Shown here: positions 1 to 11,625 of the stretch, in pieces
Position numbering within the stretch: position 1 is the first letter of the stretch
Layout: each line of letters starts with the position of its first letter
DNA from: Cytidiella melzeri
Taxonomy: Eukaryota > Basidiomycota > Agaricomycetes > Polyporales > Irpicaceae
Direction: 5' to 3'
Length of the DNA: 64,000 bases
NCBI GenBank assembly: GCA_022592445.1
Contig: JABYQR010000021.1
Location: forward strand, 124,001 to 188,000
Program-made: the position numbers and the translations under genes
The notes under the pieces: model-generated
Told to the model about the DNA's origin: nothing
Seen by the model: the letters and a program-made list of their open reading frames with translations, nothing else
The model's database searches: none

Positions 1-861
1 CAAAGACCGTTGTAACGATCTGTACCCTGGCCGCAGTCAGCCCCGGTGCAGCGGGTCTGAGCGTTGACCGAGCAGGGATGCGGGGTGTAAGCAGCGGCGT
101 CGGAGTTGGCCTCCCAGATATCCATCTCGCTGCAGCAGGTACCGTATTCACCCGTGCCGGAGTTTGCAGAGTTGGCCTCTGGAGTCCAGTCGATGATGTT
201 TGCCTTTGAAAAGTGAAACGTCAACCATCGAGCAGCTGAGAAATCGCAGGAAACTAACCTCTCCGTTGATGAACTTGATATCCCTGGGGCACTGAGAGTC
301 GCAGTAGCCGGTACCGTACTTCGCGCCAGCCTTGTTGTTGGGGTACTTGGCCATACCGCCGTCTTGGTCCATCTGGGAGAGATAGACGGCACCGTTCAGA
401 CCGCAAGGAAGGTTGGACATGTCAACGTCGAAGGTAAACTCTTGGTTGATGAGCTTGAACAACTCGTAGTTGCTCGCGTCCTGCATGAGGTAGACACGAG
501 ACCCGACGTTGGACCCAGTCACAAACTTGAGCGTGAGAGCGTTGCCGTTGGTGGTGATACCGTACGTGCCAGAGTAGTCAGCACCATCGAGAGCGCAGTT
601 CTGGGCACAGGTGACAGGGTCACTGCAGATCGTCGTGTCCCAAGTGTTTCCGGTGTAGCAGTTGGTATAGCCAGAGGTAGTGTGAACCCATCTCCAGTTA
701 GCGTCGAGCACAACGGAGGTGGATTGAGCGACGCAACCGCCGGCCGTTGTGCACTTTTGTGAAGGCAGAGATGGGTGGGTCTCAGCCAGCTGTGTGCCGA
801 CCTGCTGGGCATGTGCAATGGCCAGGAAGGAGAATGCGAGGAGTGCGGCTTTGCGGAACAT
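1..861 (-). CDS. GH7 cellobiohydrolase (cellobiohydrolase I type), 5' part
   Basis: Secreted enzyme that releases cellobiose from cellulose chain ends. Exon 1 is 861-259, a 55-nt intron is 258-204, and exon 2 starts at 203 and runs off the left edge, so the C-terminal half and any CBM1 domain are not visible. The protein starts with a clear signal peptide ([18 protein letters not shown]) and a mature start [14 protein letters not shown], as in fungal CBHI. Exon 2 carries EMDIWEANS, which holds the GH7 nucleophile and acid/base glutamates (E-x-D-x-x-E). Many paired cysteines fit the disulfide-rich fold. The start was chosen because it begins the signal peptide; an upstream ATG in the same frame lies in the leader. 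A TATA box lies about 250 bp upstream. An endoglucanase of GH7 is possible, but the sequence reads like CBHI. Confidence 0.95.
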
Positions 862-1113
862 TTTGTTATCTGGGAGACTGGCATTTAGTCGATGCGAACG
901 GTGTTGTAATCTATTACAAACACTTACTTGCGAGAGTACGGAAATCCGGACGACGAGGTAATCAGGTAGCGACGGGGGTAACCGTGTCCTGTAAATAGTG
1001 AAACATGAGTTGGTCGGTCTATGACTATGAGATGGATGACATACAGAGCTTGTTAGCTGGGGAAGTGAGGTGCAACTGCTGAGCTCTGTAGTTGAACGAC
1101 GTTTGCGCTGTCC

Positions 1114-1120
1114 TTTTATA
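1114..1120 (-). promoter_or_regulatory. TATA box of the GH7 gene
   Basis: TATAAAA on the minus strand inside GGTATAAAAGG, about 250 bp upstream of the cellobiohydrolase start. It implies a leader of about 220 nt. Cellulase genes are commonly TATA-driven and inducible; the role here is inferred from position. Confidence 0.5.
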
Positions 1121-1197
1121 CCTTGTGCCGTAGTGCGTACTGACAGAATATGCTCCATGACTGCGAAAGCTTTGACCTCGTGAATGACGGCGGACAA

Positions 1198-2984
1198 ACT
1201 CTTCTCTCGCTACGCGACCTTTGCCCGACGTTTATGAGGGGTGATCATAAGATATTATCCCATAAATCGATAGACGAAATGAACCTGACTTCTCCACAGA
1301 ACCATAAATTAGGCGGAGAGAGTCGCGTCAGACGCTCAGATGCTGAGTCTCAATAATTGATACGTTTTGCCAAGTGAACTTGCGAAGTCGAAGCGAGGTA
1401 CGTAGGCCGGCTAAAGTGGGCAACGTCCTATGACCCTGCTAATGGTGAAGGATTGTGTAGCGCCGAGAGGGTCATACCTACGATATTGTTGTTCCGCGGA
1501 TGAATCCCGGCTGGCTATGTGACAATGCCCTCGATATTGCAGCGATCCCCTCCTACGACGATGGGAATCTACGTGCATATTGCGGAACTGTCAAAGATAT
1601 ACGTCCTTTGGACCATCCCGTTCTCATCAGATAATTTCATATTTTTCAGATCCACTTACTCTTGTCTGCTTCGAAACTACGTTTTTATCCGAGTCGGAGA
1701 TTGTGTAAACAGCAGCTGACAGTTTCAAGAGTGCAACAACGGCAATTTTTGATGACTGCCGGGCCAGCGCTCTGAAATTCGGACTGCCTGCGTGAGCTGA
1801 AACTCGCTGAATAGGGGAGAAGGACGTGGCTTATTTTTCCGTCGGCCCATAGCAACGCAACTCGTGACGTTCAAGTTGAACACATTCCTTTCTGGAAGAC
1901 CTCGATATGACGCTTGATCCCGATGCAGGCGGTGGCCATGCTTGTAGAGAGGTCAAGCACACACAGTGTCATGTACGGTCTTATTGAAGGTGAAGCGACA
2001 GAGAAAAAGTCGAGGGGTATGAAGCCCTGCTGTACGGTCTGTGATGAAGAAAGTGCGGTAATGGGGTCGTTGATACTTGGTGTATGGTGGTAGCGGCGTT
2101 GCTTGCATTGCGGATCTAGTCACTAATTACGCCTCGCAGAAATTGTCGAAGCTGAGGGGGGAAAGGGCTTGGCACGGATTGTCTCCAATCGCTGCTTACT
2201 GACAACCTCGTACCCGAGTTTACGGCGATGGCTTGAGCCACAGCTCGTCGTAAGGTGATTCCCTTGCTCAAGCTCGGCGCGCTGTACGCAGCATTCATAC
2301 ATTTGGGATGTCCTGGTATGAAACAGAACCCAGAAATGTGAGTAATTTCAGAACTACACACCCTTTGGGGAGACCTCGGCACTGCCTGCATATGGCGGTG
2401 TGCAGGCTGCTTGAACATTGACCTTGATAATGCCGCCCGCGACTGCAATTTGTGAGTTATCACATCCGAACAGAATGCGACTCACCAAGAATCGTCCAAA
2501 CTAGCTGGCTAGTCATGGGATGCTAAGTTCCATGCAGTAGCTCTCGTGTTTTGGTTGGATAAGGGTTATCCATCAGCGTAAACGCCTGTGCCAGCAATCG
2601 CGTGACGGCAGGTAGCCGACAAGGTTGCCCCCACAGTCCGTCAGCTGAAGATGGGGATTTGACTAAGCTCTAACTTGTTCGTGAATGCTATAGGGGCCAA
2701 CGTCAGAGAGCAAATTCGATATGCGAATGTATGGAAATATTGCTCACCAGTAGCCTAGGCGATGTATATTACAGTGCTACAACCACCAATGTAGGGCCCT
2801 ACGGTAATAACTAGTCGTCATAAGATCATTACTAGACCGAAGGTGAATAACGGATGCAGCTCTATTGGACTGGTGGGTGGGTATAACGCATCTTGGTTCC
2901 GTATGATTGTAGACTACTGTACAAGTTTCCATTTGGGCTTTATTGTTAGCGATACAGCGATGGTCTTCATCCATGTTCTGAGAG
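1198..2984. other. gene-free interval
   Basis: No reading frame here shows a recognisable domain or a consistent exon chain. It holds the upstream region of the GH7 gene and the 3' flank of the NmrA-like gene. Confidence 0.6.
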
Positions 2985-3907
2985 TCACCCCGCAAAGTCG
3001 GATACGCCCTTCTTGATGAATGCGTCTAGTGCACCTTCAAGGGAATCATCTCCACCAGCAAGGTCTATTCCAAGACCCGCCGCGTCCTCTCGTTCGAGCA
3101 ACAGATACAACGTCTGTGCTACGTCGTCGCGCTTCATCAACAGTAGTCGTTCAGCGCGTTTCTCAATTACGAGTAAGAATGGAAGTCAATACTGACAGAT
3201 ATCTGCCTCCCTAGATGTGTCCTTCCGATAGCACCCTTCCCTGTGCCAGGTTCGTGAGTAAGACCACCAGGACGGAGGATCGTCCACTTGAACGCCGAGC
3301 GAGAGATGAGATTCTTGTCGGCTGCGTACTTCGCAGCCACGTAGCCGCCAATCACTGCGCGAATGCGGGCAGAGTGTTTCTTATCCGTCTCGTCCTGCAG
3401 CATGCATATAAGCTGTGATGTAGGCGTAGGGTAAGGGAAATGCACTCACATAATGCTCTGGAATCGGTCCATCAGGGTCTCTGACGTCCAGAGCAGACAC
3501 CATGATCAGCCGCGGCCGCTTGTCCTCCTCAAGAGCCTCTATTGCATCGAACACCTTGATCGCACCTTCCTCGTCGACTTTCTTTGTTCTCTCAGGACCA
3601 CCCTTGCCTCCTGCGCCTGCGCTGAAGTAGACGACGTCCGCCTGGGCAGTGCGGAATGCGTCTGCGAATTCGGCAACTGAGGCATCCTCCAGAGAGAGCA
3701 CGACAGGAGTGGCACCAGTCTCTGCTATCTCTGCAGTGTGGCTGGGGTTGCGAAAGATGGAGGTGACATGAGTGTCTGGGCGAGCGGTAAGCAGGCGAGT
3801 GAGGCGCATGGAGACCTGCGAAAAGATAGAGGGTTTGACAGCGACGTTTAAACAGAGCGAGGAAATGGGCGCACGTTACCATGTCCACCGACGATTACGA
3901 CGTGCAT
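2985..3907 (-). CDS. NmrA/SDR-like NAD(P)-binding protein
   Basis: A 247-residue atypical short-chain dehydrogenase fold. Exons are 3907-3875, 3815-3450, 3394-3197 and 3131-2985; introns are 55-65 nt and all phases agree. The N-terminus reads MHVVIVGGHGNVSMRLTRLL, a Rossmann GGxGxV dinucleotide motif. VVYFSAGAGG follows the fourth strand, LIMVSALDVRD the fifth, and WTILRPGGLTHEPGTGKG the substrate loop. The C-terminal exon reads ISRDDVAQTLYLLL, the helix that closes these folds. This matches small fungal NAD(P)-binding proteins related to YwnB/NmrA. The substrate is unknown; it may be an oxidoreductase or a redox-sensing regulator. Confidence 0.85.
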
Positions 3908-4603
3908 GGTTTGTCCTGACATCGCGGAACAGGTATGACCGTGACAAAGTGGACAACGTCGTTTCTGACTATACGAGAGGGGGCGCTTGATTGTCCAGAT
4001 GCTCACGATATATATGCACAGAGTCCGCCAACTAGAATCACTCAGAAGATTTACATTGTAACCTCAACGTGTTGCACAGTACAGAGTATATCAGAAAGTG
4101 AATACGTCCACCGTCCTAAATCTGCGATATTCTGGAACCACCCGCTCCTACATACTGTAAACATGACCTAGTAGGAGTCGGACCAACCCTACTAAACTCT
4201 CAGGCACTGCTAGCTGGGGTAGACGTCGATATCTACTTGCATCGTCCCATGACTTCAAAGATCCACGAGAGGTATCTGGTGCGCAGTCCCCGTCCTCGCT
4301 TCGGACAAACGCACACATATCCATCCTTGGAGTAACACTTTCGACTCCCAAGGACCCGTATGTCCCACAATCGAGTTTGACCATGAACCACAAGCAAATG
4401 TTCTTGCATATTTCGTAAGATTACTAGCTATGACAGATCCTTCAGCAAAACCACATTATGAGGCAGATAAGAGTACACTCAACAGCTACAGCACGGGGTA
4501 TATGATAGTTGGTAGATCATATCGTATAGATCCATAAACAGTGTCCTGAACATTCCAAGCTTGAAGCACGAGCCAACGCATGAACGATCCATGCCGCACT
4601 ATT
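3908..4603. other. gene-free interval
   Basis: Intergenic: promoter side of the NmrA-like gene and 3' flank of the DUF6699 gene. Only short antisense-type ORFs; nothing recognised. Confidence 0.55.
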
Positions 4604-5626
4604 TCAACGCTTCCCCACAAGAAGCCTCAAGTTCTCAAAGTCGCGTTCTCCGCGGTGACGAACGAGCCCCTTGAACATGAACCGGTCTTCGAGGTAGTCG
4701 ACCCTCCTCACTCCTTGGCTTTCTTCAAAGGCTTGAGTGGATGAGAAAGTCCTGCAGCGTCGTGTGTAGGCACGCGCGACAGCCATGGACTTCTCATTGG
4801 AAAGCGAAACCCAGTCGCGGTGCCTGATCTGCCGCTGGAACATTTTGTGAATGGCGAACAAGACATCGTTGACCGTGATGGGTTTGTTCATGTTGTCAGC
4901 TGGGACCGTGAGGTATCCCGTGTTTGATGGACGCTCATGGTAGGGCTCTAGTATGACTTTCCAGTCGGGGACTTCATCACACGTTATGACCATGCGAGTC
5001 ACTCCAGGCCAGCACGCGACCTGGGATAACTCATCTCGCGAGAGCGGTGTCCCAGATTGCTGACCGGATTGAGAGATGCGTTGTGGGTCGTAGTGATTGA
5101 GGGAGAGATCGAAGAGAAGCATGGACTGGTTAGGGTACTCCGCGCTCAAGAGGGGGTTCAACTGCGGAGGAGGACTTGGAGCAGCAGGTGCTTGGCCGGG
5201 ATAGAGGACCCAGGCCGGAAGAGCGAATGCTGGGGCTGGAAGTACGCTGTCCGAACGTCGCCTATGATGAGTGTACCCATGAGGAGGCTGGGGGTAACCT
5301 TGAGGCTGGACAGGGAACCCTTGTGGCTGATGACCGAGCGGCATAACTGAGGGAAGTGGAGTATAGACGAATGGAGGAGAAGGGAAAGGTGCGGGGTTAG
5401 GGGGAGGTGCGGTGCCTACCATGCCTGAGTAAAACGATGGTGCTCGAGGTCGAGTGTAATGAACTTCATCGTCGTCGAAGTGGACGCGCCGAGTGCCAGC
5501 ACCCGCACTTGGAGAGGGGGGGAGAGGTACTGACGGGGGGATGAATGGTGTGATCGTGGGCTGCTGGAAGTAGGGCCACAAGTACGGTGTGTACGCAAAT
5601 TGAGGGTAGACGTAGGGCATAGACAT
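4604..5626 (-). CDS. DUF6699 domain protein
   Basis: Single-exon gene of 340 codons. The N-terminal half (residues 1-160) is low complexity, rich in Pro, Tyr and Gln, with repeated PQGY/PQGF-type motifs. The C-terminal 170 residues start with LNPLLSAEYPNQSMLLFDLS and continue with TRMVITCDEVPDWKVILEP and ITVNDVLFAIHKMFQRQI. That is the layout of DUF6699, a domain expanded in agaricomycetes and of unknown function. No signal peptide or membrane segment is visible. Two methionines lie close to the start (residues 1 and 3), so the exact start is not settled. An uncharacterised, probably soluble protein. Confidence 0.85.
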   Translation of the reverse strand: MSMPYVYPQFAYTPYLWPYFQQPTITPFIPPSVPLPPSPSAGAGTRRVHFDDDEVHYTRPRAPSFYSGMVGTAPPPNPAPFPSPPFVYTPLPSVMPLGHQPQGFPVQPQGYPQPPHGYTHHRRRSDSVLPAPAFALPAWVLYPGQAPAAPSPPPQLNPLLSAEYPNQSMLLFDLSLNHYDPQRISQSGQQSGTPLSRDELSQVACWPGVTRMVITCDEVPDWKVILEPYHERPSNTGYLTVPADNMNKPITVNDVLFAIHKMFQRQIRHRDWVSLSNEKSMAVARAYTRRCRTFSSTQAFEESQGVRRVDYLEDRFMFKGLVRHRGERDFENLRLLVGKR

Positions 5627-5702
5627 CTCAAGTGCAGCAGAAGGTGTTGTAAGAGTATGTTGCTATCAGGACAATCCAAGGTATGCTCACCTTTATAACC
5701 AC

Positions 5703-6610
5703 CTATGCGATGCGCACAGCCTCGAGAGCGTTTCCAGGAGCAGCTACCTGAGCAGGTGCTAGCGTGTTCAGCAAGTCAGGATATTGTCCGCTTGGTAAAT
5801 CTGCAAATGTCTGTATGACAGTCCCAGGGCGATGTAGTGGAGAGGGCTATGAGAGGCGAAAAATGCAGGACGATTGAGCAGACACGTACCAGATGAACGT
5901 CGCTATATAGTTGTGCTTGGTTGAGTATGTGAAAAGATCAAAATGATGCACTCAATCATCGAAAGTCCGCTCAGTGTCATCGACACGAGGCTGACCTGAG
6001 AAAGATATTCGCCGATAACACAACGGGCGTCTACTGATATACGAATGAACTGCGCTACGATGAACATACCCAGGTGGAATTCGCGCGGAAATACTACTAG
6101 CTTGAGACTGTAAGCCAAGCAAACAACCTGCATGGCTGGCTATTCATATGCAAACAATGAGAGTATCCTCAAGTTCGACGGGATATCTTTGGGATACTCA
6201 CAGTAACCATCTGTCTAACCGCAGCGCTTACCACTTCACTCCAGCGTTAGTCATAGCTGTGTAACGACGGCAGATCGAGAGGGGCACCGCCTTACCGACG
6301 CCCGCCTTCCGGCTGTGTACTCCTCCTGCATCGCTTGTACATTGTCTTCGAGAAACACAGCACCGCTACGCCATTCTAGATGCATCTCAGAATTGGGTTA
6401 CGCACATAAGGAGTACAGGGAAACGTACCCCACGGGAAGGCAGTAATCCCGACATGCATTGCAGCCACGGGCCAGACGGCGCCGCACATTGCATGCGCAG
6501 TCACTGCCACGTAGTAATTCATACAAGTTCCTTGCTCTTGTAGCTGAGCAATCTGCGAACTCGGCGGGGTACAAGTATAGCTGTCGAGCACCGGCTAAAA
6601 GATATTGCAC
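5703..6610 (-). CDS. unrecognised multi-exon gene trace
   Basis: The 3' end looks coding: an exon ending at 5703 reads TVIQTFADLPSGQYPDLLNT and then APGNALEAVRIA before a TAG. Further upstream, minus-strand pieces such as VHHFDLFTYSTKHNYIATFI and a Cys-containing exon around 6400-6600 are bounded by plausible GT-AG sites (GTACGT, GTGAGT). I could not join them into one phase-consistent chain and do not recognise the family. It may be a real gene with several short introns or a decayed one. The boundaries are approximate. Confidence 0.3.
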
Positions 6611-7272
6611 CAGTTAGGCATACCGGTACCGGCGTGAAAGCTACGACAAAGCAAGGAATATGTCATATCGGACAATCTCACCTGTGGAGACTTGATAGCA
6701 CTGCGTACTAGTCCATACCAGAATAGGATCGTGAGCTATGACGATGCGTACTTAGCTTATCCAAAGTCCCGGTTTTTGTATGTGGATCCTATCGCAATCG
6801 AACCTTCACTTGCTCCGGCGCAAATATTGTGAAAAACTTCCGCGGTATGCTGTGTGCGGCTTCAAGTGACGATGCTATAAGAGTGTTCAATACAGTACTT
6901 AGTTGGAGCTTGCACACCTCCGATCGTATCGTGGAATGACCTGGCTGAGCTGCGACCGAATCTCGCTGCGGGCAGAGTACCGCCGCAGTGGGGTCACAAT
7001 TGCTACATTCGCGTAGTTGAGGCAATCTTGCGCAATACTTGTCGCAGCACCCTATTACAGTAAATCGGTGTGCAGGCTTACACGAACCGACTGCTCCTAA
7101 GAAAACAATTGTCACATATTGTCCGAACCTTCAGCCGGTATATACCTTACCTGCGCACAAGGAGAGCGAGTCAACATCTCCTCTTGCAGCAGCTAGAAGG
7201 CCTGCCATGCTCGTTCATGAAAGCGGATCAGCTGGGACAAAAAAAACGAATAGGTATTCACACAAAAATATC

Positions 7273-9638
7273 TTACAAACCGCCAAATGCGATGTACTTA
7301 GTGTTCATATACTCCTCAATACCATGGCTGCCTTCTCGTCCTATAGAATAATCAAAAAAAGTTTCAATGACAGTGTGCCAACTGAGCTTACCCAAACCGC
7401 TCTCCTTGACCCCACCGAATGGAATGACAGCTTGGCTGATGGCACCAGTGTTCGTGCCAACCATCCCAACCTCAAGCGCTTCAGCTACTCTCCACACTCT
7501 ACCAACGTCCCTAGAATAGAAGTATCCTGCGAGGCCGACCGGAGTGTTGTTTGCCAGCTTGATCACTTCTTCCTCCGTCTCAAACTTCGTCAACGCAGCG
7601 AGCGGTCCGAAAGTCTCTTCTTGACAAACCAGCGCGTCCAGCGGAACATCCGCCAGAACGGTAGGAGCGAAGAAAGAGCCTTTACCGTCAAGACGCTTGC
7701 CGCCGTGCAACAGCTGCGCACCTCGTTTCACTGCATCGTCGACATGAGCCTGAACCTTGTCAACGGCACGCTCATGAATAAGAGGGCCATGCGTGCTGTA
7801 CCCGGAAGCATTCTATGTCAGAAACGTAGAACAATGGATTTCCAGGAAGCATGGGCTTACGTTTGCTCGTCAAACCCGTCACCTACTCTGAAGGCTGCAA
7901 CCTTTTCAGCCAGTCGCGATGCAAACTCTGCATAGATGGATGATTGCACGTATATCCGATTGGCACAAACGCACGTCTGTCCCGAACCCCTGAATTTGCA
8001 GGAGATGGCGCCTGATCGAGATGTTCGTGATCGTCATGTACTGAGCAGGACACATCGCGAGAAGCGGAAGCGAAACCTTACCTTCAACAGCGGCATCTAT
8101 GTCGGCGTCGTCGAAGACGATGAATGGAGCGTTACCACCGGCTTCTATTGATACCCTATAGCATCCGTTCATACTAGGCCGACCGTGAAACGGGGCATAC
8201 ATACTTCTTCATGGTGCTTGAAGCATATTTGTACAACATCTTCCCGACGTTTGTACTGCCCGTGAACGAGACTTTCTTGATATCGACGTTCTCGCACAGC
8301 TCCCGACCAACGTCGGCGATGTTAGCGTTCGTTGGGACAACGTTTATCACGCCTGGAGGGATACCTGCTCGAGTGGCAAGCTGCGCAAGTTTGGGTCACA
8401 GGTAAGTTTGAGACTAAATAGGCGAAAGCGTGACGTGCCTCCGCAAGAGCTAGACACGAGTATGGTGTCTCCGCCGGGGGCTTGATCACTGCGGTACAGC
8501 CTGCAGCGAGGGCCGCGCCCAGTTTACGCGTAATCATCGCCGAAGGAAAGTTCCACGGAGTCAGAATGGAGCTATAAGGTTCAATCAGTTTTCAATAAGG
8601 TTCACGGAGACTAGAGGATGGTGGAAACTGACACAACCCCTGGATGGAAAAGGTCAATTATGAGTTGGTCATGAAGAGATTACTGCGCACCAATTGGCTG
8701 CTTTATGACTACGTTGCGAGTGCCGGGCAGTGGACAGGGTATAACCTCTGTGAGATGATGTCAGCATGCTAATGGTAATGGCCAGTGTGAAGCCTCCACT
8801 AACCTCCATATGTTCGCACAGCTTCTTCAGCTATTGACAAGGTAAGACTGAGTCGTTATATTCAGAACACCGAACCATACCGAACCACTGCACATAGGTA
8901 AGTCAATAGCTCCACATAGCTAGTGTAGTCTTCATATACCTCAATGAACGACGCGCTATAAATTTGCTCTGCCTGAGCTTCTTTCAACGGCTTGCCATTC
9001 TCCAGCGTCTGTTGGAGTGTTAGGCTCTCTGTCGCGGGTATATGCGTGCTTTACTCACAATTAAACGGGATAAATCATCATCGTGCTCTCTCATCAGAGC
9101 ATAGAATTTCATGAGGAGGTCATGCCGTTCCTATATGCGCCTTCTATTAGCACACGACCCACATCGTCCAACCTGCATACACACCTTGGCCGTCTTCTTG
9201 CTCCAAGTTTTGAATGCTTTACTTGCCGCAGCAACAGCCTCCTTCGTTTCAGCGAGCCCCATGTCTGGAATGCTGCCAAGTTCTTCCGCTGTGGCGGGGT
9301 CTGTACCATTCTGGTGTTCAGTCATCTGCCCTCTGAATAGGTGACGAGTCACATACTAGTTACGGTGAACTTTGCGCCCTCCTTTGCATCAACCCATTGT
9401 CCGTCAATGAAACCCTGGCTGCGAAACAAAGAGGCATCCTTGAGTCCCCACTGTTCACCGCCACAATCAGACTGCATGCAGCGCCATATTATAGCAAGAT
9501 GATACTCACCGAAGACGTACTCGCCATCCTATACACTGCCAGTCTATTTCTGAGAGATACAACACTCAGCGGATTGCTCCTGTGCGCGTTTCTGACTGTA
9601 GAGGACAGCAGTCTTATGCCAGTCGCCGAGGGGCTCAT
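7273..9638 (-). CDS. succinate-semialdehyde dehydrogenase (ALDH family)
   Basis: Oxidises succinate semialdehyde to succinate in the GABA shunt. Fifteen exons: 9638-9510, 9450-9357, 9300-9185, 9130-9059, 9008-8940, 8887-8881, 8830-8804, 8747-8691, 8639-8633, 8571-8439, 8380-8205, 8155-8082, 8011-7861, 7795-7392, 7340-7273; 527 residues, all phases consistent. Markers are [51 protein letters not shown], the catalytic-cysteine motif [14 protein letters not shown] (near residue 334) and the C-terminal [20 protein letters not shown] typical of SSADH. Residues 1-43 are rich in Arg and Ser with no acidic residue, like a mitochondrial presequence; a second in-frame Met is at residue 38. Two exons are only 7 nt and one intron is GC-AG. 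Confidence 0.93.
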
Positions 9639-9667
9639 TGACAAGCACAGTTCAAGGGGCCTCAGGG

Positions 9668-9674
9668 TTATATA
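9668..9674 (-). promoter_or_regulatory. TATA box of the SSADH gene
   Basis: TATATAA on the minus strand, about 30 bp upstream of the first ATG at 9638. A start site at the usual distance would leave almost no leader before that ATG. Confidence 0.45.
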
Positions 9675-10188
9675 GCTTTAGGTGCGCACTATAGGCTGTC
9701 GGTTTGCACCAGTGTAGGTATGGGACTCTCAGGTGAGAGAGACGGTGAGAGTTGAACGTTGTAATTGCGGACATGGGTATTGGCACGTTGCCGCATACGT
9801 TCCGATGACTTCATCTCATACTCAACCTCTCCGCTTCAATGCCGACGACATCGACGGATCGAGTCTTGGCCGCAGAATTACAGAGCTGACCTATGCAAGT
9901 TAGAATCTCTTGAAGGTTGAAATTTATGAGGAAAGGGTCCAGAATAATCGTACGTACATAGGTGAATGACCTGCATATGTACACAATAATAACAGCTGTC
10001 TGAGGCGCGCATAGCAGAACTGATTTAATGCGCACAAAATACAGGGGATTTTGAGTAAGACTAAAGGTACAGTAAAACACTGTGAGGCCGTACAAATACT
10101 TCATTAAATGTCACGACGACGACGACTAAGGTAGGTTGGAAGATTGATTGTCCCAATATGCATCCCGGACTCAATACTACACTGGAAG
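9675..10188. other. gene-free interval
   Basis: Intergenic sequence between the SSADH promoter and the 3' end of the membrane protein gene. Nothing recognised. Confidence 0.55.
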
Positions 10189-11101
10189 CTACACCGAGCG
10201 GGGCCCGCCACCGCTACGGTTGCTACTGGTAGTGTAGGGGCCGTTGAATATCACAGACGAAAACACTGATGAAGATAATATTGTGGTTCCTTGAGACGCA
10301 GGAGCATGAAGACCACTCATGCTCATCACTGCACGAAATCCCATTTTCGGTGGTAGCTCTAAAAACAATACCTTATCAGCTTTGTAATATCTCACAATCG
10401 ACACAAAGAGCCTACCTGGTTCTTCTATTACTTTCCCTTGCCAGGATGCGTCATGTTGGGGGCGTGTCAACCGTAGACGATGCCATCGACGCGAGACGAA
10501 GAAGCCGAGGAGGACCAGTAAGAGCAGAGAAAAGACACTGCCCAATACGATGGCCACAATGACACCGGGGGATATCCGATGGCTGATAGGCTTCGACACG
10601 CTAGAAGACGTAGTGGCGGCTGGTATGGGTGCGAGTAATGACGGTGGTGCTTGGCCCGTATAGGACAAATAATCGAACCAAAGTGTCTGCCCGACGCCTT
10701 GTGAGGTGATCGTGAGTTGATGCTGTCGGTCATCAAGGCCTTGCAGTGTGAAGAGGTTGTACTTGTACTGAGGAGGCGACGATCCTGACTGGTTGACAGC
10801 TATGGGCTCTGCGTCGTCCAGTGTGTACGCACATCGAACGCCAGAATGGTCAATTGTAGCGAAGGCAGCCACAAAGGTACCTGACGGGTTCAGGTGTCCA
10901 GTAAGTAGTGGGGAGTAAGTGACCGTGAAGGACCTCACCATTGAACGTAAAGGTAACATTTGAACCTGGGTCAGACGTCCCGTGAGTAGTATCCTGGAAT
11001 TCTTCGGATACACCTCCTGGGAACCACTTTCCAGAGTATTCCAGCCTAGAATCAGTGTCATCTATTAGGAAATTCGTGAGGCGACTGTTGTTGAAGGACA
11101 T
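10189..11101 (-). CDS. single-pass membrane protein with extracellular beta-type domain
   Basis: A 265-residue protein; exons 11101-10939, 10880-10416 and 10358-10189. The N-terminal part (NNSRLTNFLIDDTD, then NVTFTFNG and YNLFTLQGLDDRQHQLTITS) resembles the secreted beta-sandwich domain seen in many agaricomycete single-TM proteins, with several Asn glycosylation motifs. A Ser/Thr/Pro stalk leads to one membrane segment, ISPGVIVAIVLGSVFSLLLL, at about residues 157-185, followed by a basic SRRWHRLRL stop-transfer. The cytoplasmic tail is Ser-rich. There is no N-terminal signal peptide, so the TM may act as a signal anchor. The second intron (57 nt) has no stop codon in frame. Function unknown; a cell-surface role is an inference. 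Confidence 0.75.
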
Positions 11102-11625
11102 GGGAATAGTGTAGAATTAAAGACTACCAGTGTCGTATACAGGTAAGAAGGTGCAGAAGGTGACTGGCTCCAGTCCAGGATGTGGGAATGCGGAGCCTCT
11201 CAGGTATATGTAGTAGTTAGCAAAATAGAATTTGTCATTAGCGTTCAGCAGCAAATAAGCAATGCATCACTCTCTTCGTAAGATGAGCAGTGATGAACTG
11301 ATGTCACGACGGCAACAGTGGTTTGGGCTCACCTCGGACGAAGTGGTCCAGTAGAAAGCGCAGTCAAAGCGCGTAAAGTATGATCGTTGTGCGCGGCAAC
11401 ATTGATCAACAATGAATGGCACTTGATACCTCGGCGAGTCGCCCTCTGAATTTACCGGCCGCGCACAGCTTCCAATTTTCATTGAACTTCATAACTCGAT
11501 GTGCCGATTGCCATCACGGGGCACATCAAATGTAAGTCGAAAGCTCAGGAAACATACATTCGTGCGATCGGCGAAGATAGCTGTGTGTTTGTTGGACAAG
11601 GAAAGCTGTGTGGTCGGTATAGCTG
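11102..11625. other. gene-free interval
   Basis: Promoter region of the membrane protein gene and 3' flank of the IMPACT homologue. No coding evidence. Confidence 0.55.

Noticed and set aside
7039..7935. 298-codon plus-strand ORF
   Set aside because: Antisense to the SSADH exons; no domain of its own.
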